From: Ruminococcaceae bacterium UBA6413
Lineage (GTDB): Bacteria; Bacillota; Clostridia; Oscillospirales; Ruminococcaceae
NCBI GenBank assembly: GCA_002437415.1
Contig: DJPL01000039.1
Location: 17,639 to 71,040 of the forward strand
Reading direction: 5' to 3'
DNA length: 53,402 nt
The notes beneath the pieces were generated by a model. That model saw nothing but the letters and a program-made list of their open reading frames with translations. It did no database searches and was not told where the DNA came from. Made by a program: the position numbers and the translations under genes. Shown here piece by piece: positions 17,546 through 24,534 of this stretch; the stretch's first letter is position 1, and the number at the start of each line of letters is the position of its first letter.

Positions 17546-18688
17546 ATGAACAATAAGAGAGTAATGCTTAACCGCTTGCTCCGTGTGATACTTCCGATGA
17601 TAGTACTTCTGGTGCTTGTCATCGGAAGTTCTGCGGTTAAGGTACAAGGAGCAAAAGCAAATACGGATGCGGTATATGCAAAGGCGACCATTACAGGAAT
17701 AATTGAGGATCAATCGCACGGCGAGGCTTTCAGCGGAACACAGCGTGTAACAGCTGTGCTGACAGACGGAATATACAGCGGAAAAAGCTGTACGCTGGAT
17801 AATGCAAATTCTTATCAGCGAGGAGCACTCTGCACCGAGGGCACAAAGATAATAGCACTTGTCCGTGAAAATGCGGACGGAAGTATAACAGGCTCTGTCT
17901 ATAATTATGACAGGTCAGGGATGTTATATATACTTGCTGTGTTGTTTGCTGCGGCACTTCTTCTGATTGGCGGCAGAAAGGGGGCGGCAGCACTGTATGC
18001 GCTTGTGTTCACTTTTATAAGCGTGATATGTATGTATATTCCTCTTCTTTATGTTGGGATGAACGGTGTTCTGGCGGCGTTTCTAACATCACTTGTAATA
18101 CTGATTGTTTCGATATACATCATCAACGGTTGGTCTCAGAAGTCGATCTGCGCTATGGTGGGCACAGCTATAGGTGTAATTATCTCGGGTGCTGTGGCAA
18201 TGATAACAGGTATGCTGTCACATCTTGACGGATTCAATATGACCTCTGTCGAGTCCATGATATATATTTCTAACATTTCGCGGCTCGATGTCGGTAGCAT
18301 ACTGTATGCAGGCGTTCTCATCTCATCACTGGGTGCGGTTATGGATGTAAGTGTTTCGGTGGTAGCGGCAATGAAAGAAATATACGACAAAGTACCCGAT
18401 ATTTCCGCTAAAGAGCTTTTTCGTTCAGGTATGCGTGTTGGTCACGATATGATGGGAACAATGTCAAACACACTGATACTTGCTTATACAGGTTCCGCAA
18501 CGAGTGTACTCATTACTGTCTATGCATATGAAATGCCGTATCTTCAGATTATGAGCTATAACTCAATTATCATCGAGATACTGTGTGGGCTCAGCGGCAC
18601 GCTCGGAGTAATCCTCACTGTGCCCGTGCAGGCTTTCATCACTTCTCTGTTCTTGAAAAGAATGCAGATGCCGAAATCTGCAAAATAA
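17546..18688 (+). CDS. YibE/F family membrane protein (copy 1)
   Basis: 380 residues: an N-terminal helix (~12-30), an extracytoplasmic beta-rich domain (~40-125) and then seven or so hydrophobic segments. The family signatures SLGAVMDVSVSV, KELFRSGMRVGHDMMGTMSNTLILAY and GLSGTLGVILTVP are clear. YibE/F proteins have no agreed function. It is 19 bp behind the phosphoesterase gene and ends at a terminator, so the two form an operon. A divergent paralogue (45806-46966) is likewise paired with a phosphoesterase, which suggests a shared process. Confidence 0.9.
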   Translation: MNNKRVMLNRLLRVILPMIVLLVLVIGSSAVKVQGAKANTDAVYAKATITGIIEDQSHGEAFSGTQRVTAVLTDGIYSGKSCTLDNANSYQRGALCTEGTKIIALVRENADGSITGSVYNYDRSGMLYILAVLFAAALLLIGGRKGAAALYALVFTFISVICMYIPLLYVGMNGVLAAFLTSLVILIVSIYIINGWSQKSICAMVGTAIGVIISGAVAMITGMLSHLDGFNMTSVESMIYISNISRLDVGSILYAGVLISSLGAVMDVSVSVVAAMKEIYDKVPDISAKELFRSGMRVGHDMMGTMSNTLILAYTGSATSVLITVYAYEMPYLQIMSYNSIIIEILCGLSGTLGVILTVPVQAFITSLFLKRMQMPKSAK

Positions 18689-18710
18689 CCTGAACAAAAT
18701 TACTTGTATT

Positions 18711-18741
18711 AGGGCTGCGGCTGTGCACGTAGTCCTTTTTT
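18711..18741 (+). terminator. Terminator after YibE/F copy 1
   Basis: AGGGCTGCG/CGTAGTCCT, nine pairs including two G-U, then T5. Confidence 0.75.
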
Positions 18742-18817
18742 GTTTGCCAATGCCATATATTTCGCAGGTCTTCAGTCCAAAATTCGCCTGCGGTATCGTT
18801 TTGTTGCACTGACTCAC

Positions 18818-18846
18818 TTGACAACTTCTCTCATGCGTGTTATACT
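18818..18846 (+). promoter_or_regulatory. Promoter of the acyltransferase/hydrolase gene
   Basis: TTGACA, 17 bp, TATACT. Just downstream, GTTAG-N6-CTAAC (18850-18865) lies over the expected start site and could be an operator. Confidence 0.85.
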
Positions 18847-18886
18847 TTCGTTAGGTAGAACTAACCAAAGAGAAACGGAGTAAACT

Positions 18887-19816
18887 ATGAAACATTTGCA
18901 TTTTGAACCCGAAACCGATGGCTTTTACGGCGCATACTGGGAGTGTAAAACGCCGTCCGATACCGCTATGATAGCGATGCTCGGTGACGACCCCGAGGAC
19001 TATATGGGCAAAACCTGCGTCAAGTGGCTTCACACCTACGGAATTAACGTTATGTCAATGTCCCCGGGTAAAAAGGATTACAGCCATCACAACTATCCCC
19101 TTGAGCGTATAGAAGCGGCTGTAAAATGGCTCAAAGCCCACGGTAACAAGAAGATAGGAATAGTCGGCGCGTCCACAACCGCCACCGTTGCACTTATCGC
19201 CGCCTCACACTATCACGATATCACACTCACTCTCGCTCTTACACCGAGCGACTTTGTATGGCAGGGATTTGCCCAGGGCGAGCTTGACGGCTGTAAGGAG
19301 TGGCCGATCGAGAATGAATCCATCGTGTCTGTCGGCGGTAAGCCTGTTCCCTATATGCCCTTTGTCTATAAACACCCCGAGTACTGGCAGACAATAGCCA
19401 AAGCGTCTAAGGAGCACGGCGACTCAACATATTCAAAAGACATTTTTGACGATTCCGAAGCCGCCGGACTGCTCAAGGAAGAGCACTTTATCCCGGTAGA
19501 GAATATCACCGGTAAGCTTGTCCTTGTCGGAGCGGAAGACGACTCCCTCTGGGATACCGCAAAATACATACGCCGAATGGACGAGCGCCTGAAGACCCGC
19601 CCCCATTCCTGCAAATATTCGATTTACCTCTATGAGCACGGCACACATTTTGTGTTCCCCGAAAGCGTGCTGAAAAAGGCTCTGCCTGTCGGCGCGGATC
19701 TGCTTGTGAAGATGAGCTTCTCCGCGGCTAAAAAATTCCCCGCCGAATGCAAAGCTATGCGCGTCGATCTTGACAAACAGCTCTCGGCGGAAATTGTCAG
19801 CTGGAAAAATAACTGA
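18887..19816 (+). CDS. BAAT-type acyl-CoA thioester hydrolase/acyltransferase domain protein
   Basis: A 309-residue alpha/beta hydrolase resembling the C-terminal domain of bile acid-CoA:amino acid N-acyltransferase and bacterial acyl-CoA thioesterases. The nucleophile elbow is G-A-S-T-T-A (Ser near 97), followed later by LVLVGAEDDSLWD with the acid and EHGTHFVFP with the His. The usual N-terminal Ig-like domain of full BAAT proteins is absent, and there is no signal peptide, so it acts in the cytoplasm. It is monocistronic, with a strong promoter and terminator. The substrate cannot be read from the sequence. Confidence 0.75.
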   Translation: MKHLHFEPETDGFYGAYWECKTPSDTAMIAMLGDDPEDYMGKTCVKWLHTYGINVMSMSPGKKDYSHHNYPLERIEAAVKWLKAHGNKKIGIVGASTTATVALIAASHYHDITLTLALTPSDFVWQGFAQGELDGCKEWPIENESIVSVGGKPVPYMPFVYKHPEYWQTIAKASKEHGDSTYSKDIFDDSEAAGLLKEEHFIPVENITGKLVLVGAEDDSLWDTAKYIRRMDERLKTRPHSCKYSIYLYEHGTHFVFPESVLKKALPVGADLLVKMSFSAAKKFPAECKAMRVDLDKQLSAEIVSWKNN

Positions 19817-19876
19817 GGTAAAGATTTTCCGAGAATGGAGATAGTGAATAAGAAAATCATATATACATAAAAACTT

Positions 19877-19905
19877 AGCGACAGGGTGTAATCTCTGTCG
19901 CTTTT
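19877..19905 (+). terminator. Terminator after the BAAT-type gene
   Basis: AGCGACAG/CTGTCGCT stem with a 10-base loop, followed by T-rich sequence (TTTTCTTTC). Confidence 0.8.
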
Positions 19906-19934
19906 CTTTCGGGGAGTTATTCGGGGCAAACGGT

Positions 19935-20227
19935 CTGAAATCTCTTAAAATAAGAGATACCAGACTGTCGAAAAACCTCTTTAAATATAAAAATGGGGTG
20001 TCGCTTATTGCTTGCTCTGTTGGTTTTGCATCGTGCAAAACTTTTGGCAAGCAACCAAAGCATCCTTGCTTTGGGGCGAAGCCCCCGACAGGGACTAGGG
20101 GCGGTAGCCCCAGCAAAATAGCCCCTTCCCACGGGGAAGGGGTTTGGGGTTAGGGATAGAGAATTTGCTCTATTTTAATAAAAACTGACTTTTTCTACAA
20201 ACTGAAATCTCTTAAAATAAGAGATAC
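19935..20227. mobile_element. MITE-like intergenic element, copy 1
   Basis: About 293 bp with no ORF of its own. The ends carry CTGAAATCTCTTAAAATAAG (19935, and directly again at 20202) around an internal palindrome. Inside that are related inverted termini, CAG-x-x-TGT-x-GAAAAA at 19961 and, on the other strand, at about 20204-20190. The core is GC-rich with nested hairpins. It shares its termini, the GGGGAAGGGGTTTGGGG block and GGGATAGAGAATTT-x-CTC with the element at 52143-52457, so this is a dispersed family. The boundaries are approximate. Confidence 0.55.
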
Positions 20228-20269
20228 AATATCCCGTTTAAAGATATAAATCGACTGTATTGTTTTTGT

Positions 20270-21145
20270 TTATTTTTGCTTTCGGTAGTCCCTTGGGGAA
20301 AGACCTGTCTTTTCCTTGAAGCATTTTCCGAAATGACTTATTTGCCGAAAACCTACACTGTCAGCAATATTTCCTATTGGCTCGTCAGTATTTTTCAGCA
20401 ATTCGGCTGCCTTTGAAAGCCTGTATTCCGTTAAGTATTTGTAGGGAGTTATCTGTATGCTTTCCTTAAAACAACGCAGGCATTCTGACTTGCTGACATT
20501 AGCACTTGCGGCAAGTTTATCAAGAGAGAGGTCTTCTCCGTAATGTTCATTTATATATTGCAAAAACCTCTGCATACGAACTTCCAATACGGTATCAAAA
20601 GATTTTGTCGGTAGTTGCACATTTTTGCATACTTCAAGCCAAAGCTGTGATAGCAGGCAAAGAACTTCATAAACATAAAACTCCGTTTTGTTGTTTTCAA
20701 GTTCAGCAAGTTTGGACAGCACATATAAAATTGGTTTACTCCATATTCTCTCAGTCGGGAAGTAGCAAATCGGCAGTTTATCGTTACCAACGATATTTTC
20801 CACAAAGGTCTTGGCGGGACTGCCGAAATAAAATTTCAGAAAGTAATCCGGGAAAATAAAGCTGTTATAACGGCAAAAGGTTGTCATTTTGACAAGGTGG
20901 ATAATATTTTTGTTGATAAATACACCGCATCCCTTGCTTGCGTGTATCGACGCATCTAATGTTTTTATCTCTATTTCTCCGTCAAGCACATAAATAAATT
21001 GCAAATCTTCGTGCCAGTGCATAACTTGAAAACCAAGGTTTCTTGGATAGCTTTGGTCGTTAATCACATCAAGCACAAGGTACGGAAAATCTGAGTTTGC
21101 ATTTAGATTGACAGAGTTTATATAAGCGTCCTGCGGCTTTTTCAT
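20270..21145 (-). CDS. AraC-family transcriptional regulator
   Basis: 291 residues: an N-terminal cupin-like sensor (HWHEDLQFIYVLDGEIEI, residues ~43-60) and a C-terminal double helix-turn-helix (SLDKLAASANVSKSECLRCFKE; NIADSVGFRQISHFGKCFKE; ending GLSPRDYRKQ). It is divergent from the alkA pseudogene with a short intergenic dyad, so it may control that neighbourhood. It lacks the Cys-rich Ada N-domain, so it is not Ada itself. The ribosome site is weak (GAGAGAAA). The sequence is more AT-rich than the flanking core genes. Confidence 0.88.
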   Translation of the reverse strand: MKKPQDAYINSVNLNANSDFPYLVLDVINDQSYPRNLGFQVMHWHEDLQFIYVLDGEIEIKTLDASIHASKGCGVFINKNIIHLVKMTTFCRYNSFIFPDYFLKFYFGSPAKTFVENIVGNDKLPICYFPTERIWSKPILYVLSKLAELENNKTEFYVYEVLCLLSQLWLEVCKNVQLPTKSFDTVLEVRMQRFLQYINEHYGEDLSLDKLAASANVSKSECLRCFKESIQITPYKYLTEYRLSKAAELLKNTDEPIGNIADSVGFRQISHFGKCFKEKTGLSPRDYRKQK

Positions 21146-21185
21146 CTTATTTCTCTCGCTTTGAATATATTATGATAGTTCTTGG

Positions 21186-21206
21186 GGATATATCAATATT
21201 ATATCC
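21186..21206. promoter_or_regulatory. Dyad between the AraC regulator and alkA
   Basis: GGATATA-N7-TATATCC lies in the 84-bp divergent gap. The position fits an operator, but AraC-type proteins usually bind direct repeats, so the link is tentative. Confidence 0.35.
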
Positions 21207-21229
21207 TCGAAAATTATGCTATTATTATA

Positions 21230-21891
21230 ATGCAAAAGGTCAAGACGGGAGATGAAATAGAATTGTTTTTTCAATATGGAGATAAAGAACTCGAATACCT
21301 AAAGAAAAAAGACAAACGCCTTGCGGAAGTAATTGATAAGGTCGGAATGATTGAGCGTGAGATTGATACAGATTTATTTTCCTCCGTTGTTCATCATATT
21401 GTCGGGCAGCAGATTTCAACAAAGGCTCAGGCAACAATTTGGCGGAGAATGAATGACAATCTCGGAACAGTAAACGCTGATACGATACTTTCCGCAGGAA
21501 CAGATTGCTTACAGTCTTTTGGAATGACTTTCTAAAAAGCAGAATATATTACCGATTTTTCTCAAAAGGTAAGGAATGGAAATTTTGATTTAGAGGGCAT
21601 TTGGAATAAAAGCGATGATGATGTAATTGCCGAGCTGTCATCATTGAAAGGAAACGGTGTCTGGACTGCCGAAATGATTTTGCTTTTTTGTATGCAGCGA
21701 CCTGATGTGTTCAGTTATGGCGATTTGGCAATTCAGCGAGGTATGCGTATGGTATATCATCATCGAAAAATTGACCGCAAACTGTTTGAAAAATATCGCA
21801 GGCGATTAAGCCCTTATTGTAGTGTAGCAAGCCTATATTTTTGGGCAGTAGCAGGCGGTGCGATTCCGGATATGAAAGACTATGCCCCCGG
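21230..21891 (+). pseudogene. alkA: DNA-3-methyladenine glycosylase II (AlkA-like), interrupted by a stop
   Basis: HhH-GPD base-excision glycosylase. The first part contains HHIVGQQISTKAQATIWRRM. At 21533-21535 an in-frame TAA follows FGMTF, and the same frame continues with KAEYITDFSQKV, LKGNGVWTAEMILLF (hairpin) and SYGDLAIQRG with the catalytic Asp. Because both parts are in one frame, a single AAA-to-TAA change is the simplest explanation. The C-terminus after DMKDYAP runs into foreign sequence. The ATG at 21230 lacks a clear ribosome site. Non-functional unless the stop is suppressed. Confidence 0.8.
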
Positions 21892-22028
21892 ATTATCAAA
21901 TTCTTCTCGAAGCAGATCTCCTTGTAAATGCAGATGAAAGCAAAATGTCTTTGAACGTAATTAAGGCGGCACGAGAACGATTTTTCAAAACAGAAGCAGG
22001 AATTTATCTGTTGATTCTATGTGCTTAA
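21885..22028 (+). pseudogene. 3' remnant of an HD-domain phosphohydrolase gene
   Basis: In the +1 frame relative to alkA, the sequence reads PPDYQILLEADLLVNADE, then a helix and FFKTEAGIYLLILCA before a stop. This matches the C-terminal end of HD-domain hydrolases (DYQILLEADYIxNA type). The N-terminal catalytic HD part is missing. The junction with alkA at about 21885-21891 marks a deletion or recombination. Confidence 0.6.
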
Positions 22029-22048
22029 AAGAAAGGAAGAAATAAATT

Positions 22049-22402
22049 ATGAGAAATATCATTGTACTGTTTGAAGTAACACCCACAAAAGATGGTATGC
22101 AGAAATATCTTGATTTGGCAGCGGCGCTCAAACCAATGCTTGCAGGATTTGAAGGCTTCATTCGTGCGGAACGTTTTTCCGGCTTGAATGAAGAAGGCAA
22201 GCTTCTCTCTATGAATGTATGGACAGATGAAGCAGCGGTTGAGCGTTGGAGAAATGTTATTGAGCATCGAATGAGCCAAAAGCAAGGAAGAGAAAAATTG
22301 TTTGAAAGTTATAAGATTACCGTTTGCTCTGAAATTCGCTCCTATACCGAAACAGAACGTACACAAGCTCCTACGGACTCCAACGAATATTTTGGGGTAT
22401 AG
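22049..22402 (+). CDS. Antibiotic biosynthesis monooxygenase (ABM) domain protein
   Basis: 117 residues forming a dimeric ferredoxin-like ABM fold: IIVLFEVTPTKDGMQKYLDLAAAL, GFEGFIRAERF and LLSMNVWTDEAAVERWRN are the usual strand-helix-strand marks. Members include quinol monooxygenases and heme-degrading or stress proteins, so the chemistry is undetermined. AAAGGAAG precedes the ATG by 9 bp. It sits between the HD remnant and ogt, 4 bp before ogt, in the same direction, so it is probably co-transcribed with ogt and the methyltransferase. Confidence 0.75.
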   Translation: MRNIIVLFEVTPTKDGMQKYLDLAAALKPMLAGFEGFIRAERFSGLNEEGKLLSMNVWTDEAAVERWRNVIEHRMSQKQGREKLFESYKITVCSEIRSYTETERTQAPTDSNEYFGV

Positions 22403-22406
22403 GCTT

Positions 22407-22940
22407 ATGATGTATACATATCACTATTCTTCGCCTTTGGGCGGTATTACGCTTTCAAGCAACGGGACAGAGCTTACCGGACTATGGTTTGACGGACAAA
22501 AATATTTTGGAGACACATTGGAAGAAGAATATGAGGAAAAGAACTTGCCCGTATTTGAAGAAACTACCCGTTGGCTTGACATTTATTTCAGCGGCAAATC
22601 TCCTAATTTTACCCCGCCGCTTTCGATGAAAACAACAGCCTTCCGTAAAGCCGTATGGGAAATTATGCTCACAATACCTTACGGAAAAACAATGACCTAT
22701 GGAGAAATCGCAAATCAAACAGCGAAGCAAAAAGGGCTTCCTAAAATGTCTGCACAGGCTGTCGGAGGTGCTGTAGGGAATAATTCAATTTCATTGATTA
22801 TTCCTTGTCACCGTGTCATCGGTACAAATGGAAGCCTGACAGGATATGCAGGTGGAATTGATAAAAAGGTGAAGCTGCTTACATTGGAAAAAGTGAATAT
22901 GTCGAAGTTTTTTGTCCCTAAGAAAGGAACGGCATTATAA
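22407..22940 (+). CDS. ogt: Methylated-DNA--protein-cysteine methyltransferase
   Basis: Suicide repair protein that removes methyl groups from O6-methylguanine. The active site IPCHRVIG is intact, preceded by the winged-helix segment RKAVWEIMLTIPYGKTMTYGEIA and followed by GSLTGYAGGIDKK. 177 residues fits the Ogt class. The start at 22407 (two tandem ATGs) follows the ABM stop by 4 bp; a longer frame from 22302 would overlap the ABM gene and lacks homology. Its neighbour, the dead AlkA, makes this a decayed alkylation-repair cluster. Confidence 0.93.
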   Translation: MMYTYHYSSPLGGITLSSNGTELTGLWFDGQKYFGDTLEEEYEEKNLPVFEETTRWLDIYFSGKSPNFTPPLSMKTTAFRKAVWEIMLTIPYGKTMTYGEIANQTAKQKGLPKMSAQAVGGAVGNNSISLIIPCHRVIGTNGSLTGYAGGIDKKVKLLTLEKVNMSKFFVPKKGTAL

Positions 22941-22941
22941 A

Positions 22942-23742
22942 ATGAAATCAGAAAATGCAGATAAAATAAAAAATGCTTTTACAATTCAGTCGGAGCATTT
23001 TGAAACGCACAAAGCAAATTTTATGAAAAAAGAATACCTTGATTATGTTATATCAGAGGTGCAACCGCAGAAAACGGACAGCGTTTTAGATGTCGCATCA
23101 GGCACTTGCATTTGCGGGCGTTCTTTTGCTCCCTATGTAGGACAGGTAACCTGTCTTGATTTAACACCGGCTATGCTTTCTATCGGGAAAGAGCAGGCAG
23201 AAAATCAAGGGTTTAAGAATATGGTATTTGTAACGGGAGATGCAGGAGAACTCCCGTTTCCGGATAACAGCTTTGATATTGTGGTTTCACGCCTTGCGTT
23301 TCATCATTTTTCCAATGTAAACCGTCCCTTTTCAGAAATGACGCGGGTATTAAAAAGCGGCGGAAAATTTGTTTTTATTGATATGGAAGCTGCAGAGCAA
23401 ACCCTGCGAACAGTACAGGACGAAATAGAAGCTTTGCGTGACCCATCTCATATCCGAAATTTAAGCAAAACAGAAATGCTAAAGCTTTTCTCGGATAACG
23501 GTCTTTCTGTAGAAAAATGCAACATTACGAAAATAAAAAAGAATTTAGCGGAATGGTTGGATTTTACAAAAACGCCGACAAGTATTAGGCGTGATATTAT
23601 AAGCAGGTTTATGGATGACTTGGACGGAAAAAGTAAAACAGGTTTTCAGCCTTATAAATCAAGTGAAGGAATATGTTTTGACCATAAGTGGACTATGATA
23701 ATTGGTAGGAAACCGCCAATGATCCAACTGGGCTATGAATAA
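22942..23742 (+). CDS. Class I SAM-dependent methyltransferase
   Basis: 266 residues with the Rossmann-type methyltransferase motifs: VLDVASGTCICGR (motif I, ~48-60), VTCLDLTPAML (motif II), GDAGELPFPDNSFDIVVSRLAFHHF (motifs III-IV) and RVLKSGGKFVFIDME (motif V). It resembles UbiE/arsenite-methyltransferase-like small-molecule enzymes, and the substrate is unknown. The start is chosen at 22942 because GAAAGGA lies 14 bp upstream and it begins 1 bp after the ogt stop. It ends the AT-rich island operon before a terminator. Confidence 0.85.
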   Translation: MKSENADKIKNAFTIQSEHFETHKANFMKKEYLDYVISEVQPQKTDSVLDVASGTCICGRSFAPYVGQVTCLDLTPAMLSIGKEQAENQGFKNMVFVTGDAGELPFPDNSFDIVVSRLAFHHFSNVNRPFSEMTRVLKSGGKFVFIDMEAAEQTLRTVQDEIEALRDPSHIRNLSKTEMLKLFSDNGLSVEKCNITKIKKNLAEWLDFTKTPTSIRRDIISRFMDDLDGKSKTGFQPYKSSEGICFDHKWTMIIGRKPPMIQLGYE

Positions 23743-23800
23743 GTCAACCGAATGGATATGCTGTTCTATTTGTAAAAATAAAATACAAAATAAAATAAGA

Positions 23801-23832
23801 GAGTAGATATTGTGTTAAAAAACTATCTACTC
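23801..23832. repeat. Perfect inverted repeat
   Basis: GAGTAGATA-N14-TATCTACTC, 9-bp arms, no T-run. It may extend the following terminator region. Confidence 0.5.
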
Positions 23833-23849
23833 TATAGTATGACCCGAAT

Positions 23850-23879
23850 ACAGCCTTGAACCAAAGGCTGTAATTTTTA
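23850..23879 (+). terminator. Terminator of the ABM-ogt-methyltransferase unit
   Basis: ACAGCCTT-N6-AAGGCTGT, then AATTTTTA. Confidence 0.8.
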
Positions 23880-24254
23880 TGTACCGTTGTACATACCAAA
23901 AACGCGCAAAATCAACCATCGTTCGAACCACAAAAATCGATTATACTATTATAATATATAAAGGACACACACCCGACATAAAATCGCCCCTGAATTGTCT
24001 TGTAAGTATACGATTACATTCACAGCTCCGTCACCCCACCGACACGCAATAAATGGCATTTTTGCTGTAAACAAAGCCGCTTTGTCACTTTCTGCCCTGA
24101 AACAAAATTACCATTTCATATTATAATTGCTGTAAAACTGCAAATCCAAGCGGGATATATTTGTGCAAAAACACAACAATAATTCAAACTTCAATTTTGG
24201 TCACATTAACAAAATAAATTACAAAATCAGTCAACAATATCCAATTTTTTACTG
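23880..24254. other. AT-rich intergenic stretch without a gene
   Basis: No ORF, tRNA or clear structure is seen here. It holds isolated -10-like sequences (TATAATATAT near 23950) with no matching -35, and a loose TTAACA/ATTACA pair near 24207-24226 that resembles the box downstream. Confidence 0.4.
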
Positions 24255-24293
24255 ATTACAAAACAGTAACAAAAAGGTTACAAAACGGTAACA
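24255..24293 (+). promoter_or_regulatory. Four tandem WalR-like half-sites
   Basis: ATTACA-N5-GTAACA-N5-GTTACA-N5-GTAACA at 24255, 24266, 24277 and 24288, all in 11-bp phase. In reverse complement each fits TGTWA[ACT], the half-site bound by WalR (YycF), which controls cell-wall hydrolases including 3D-domain proteins such as YocH. It lies 46 bp upstream of the -35. Binding is inferred. Confidence 0.55.
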
Positions 24294-24338
24294 AAAATTT
24301 GTTGTGCATTTTCACCAAAAACGACTGACTAAAACTAT

Positions 24339-24367
24339 TTGACATTTTGCAAAACGGAAATTATAAT
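24339..24367 (+). promoter_or_regulatory. Consensus promoter of the G5/3D protein gene
   Basis: TTGACA, 17 bp, TATAAT: a perfect sigma-A promoter. Confidence 0.9.
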
Positions 24368-24373
24368 TGACTA

Positions 24374-24534
24374 GAGCTTGAAAAAAGCCCAATAATAAAC
24401 GTAGCAGCGGTTCTCCCCGGACGGGGAAGATCGTACGCGGCGAATTGTGACAGACGGAGCTAGCCGTGATTTTAATGCCGTGACGCCGTAAGGCGCTGCT
24501 TAAACCTACAGATATGATGACGAAAGGCGGAAAT
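24374..24534 (+). promoter_or_regulatory. Structured 5' leader of the G5/3D gene
   Basis: About 160 nt, closed by AGCAGCG (24403-24409) with CGCTGCT (24494-24500). Inside are a CCCCG/CGGGG hairpin and two GCCGTGA direct repeats seven bases apart. The layout looks riboswitch-like. I compared it by eye with the c-di-AMP (ydaO) consensus, common upstream of such genes, and it does not fit. No transcription terminator is visible, so translational control or a new class is possible. Confidence 0.45.

Noticed and set aside
21182..21937. Frameshift in alkA
   Set aside because: Both halves lie in the same frame, so a nonsense change fits; only the final junction near 21885 changes frame.
24374..24534. 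c-di-AMP (ydaO) riboswitch
   Set aside because: The gene type fits, but the conserved segments of that class are not visible, so the leader is listed as unassigned.
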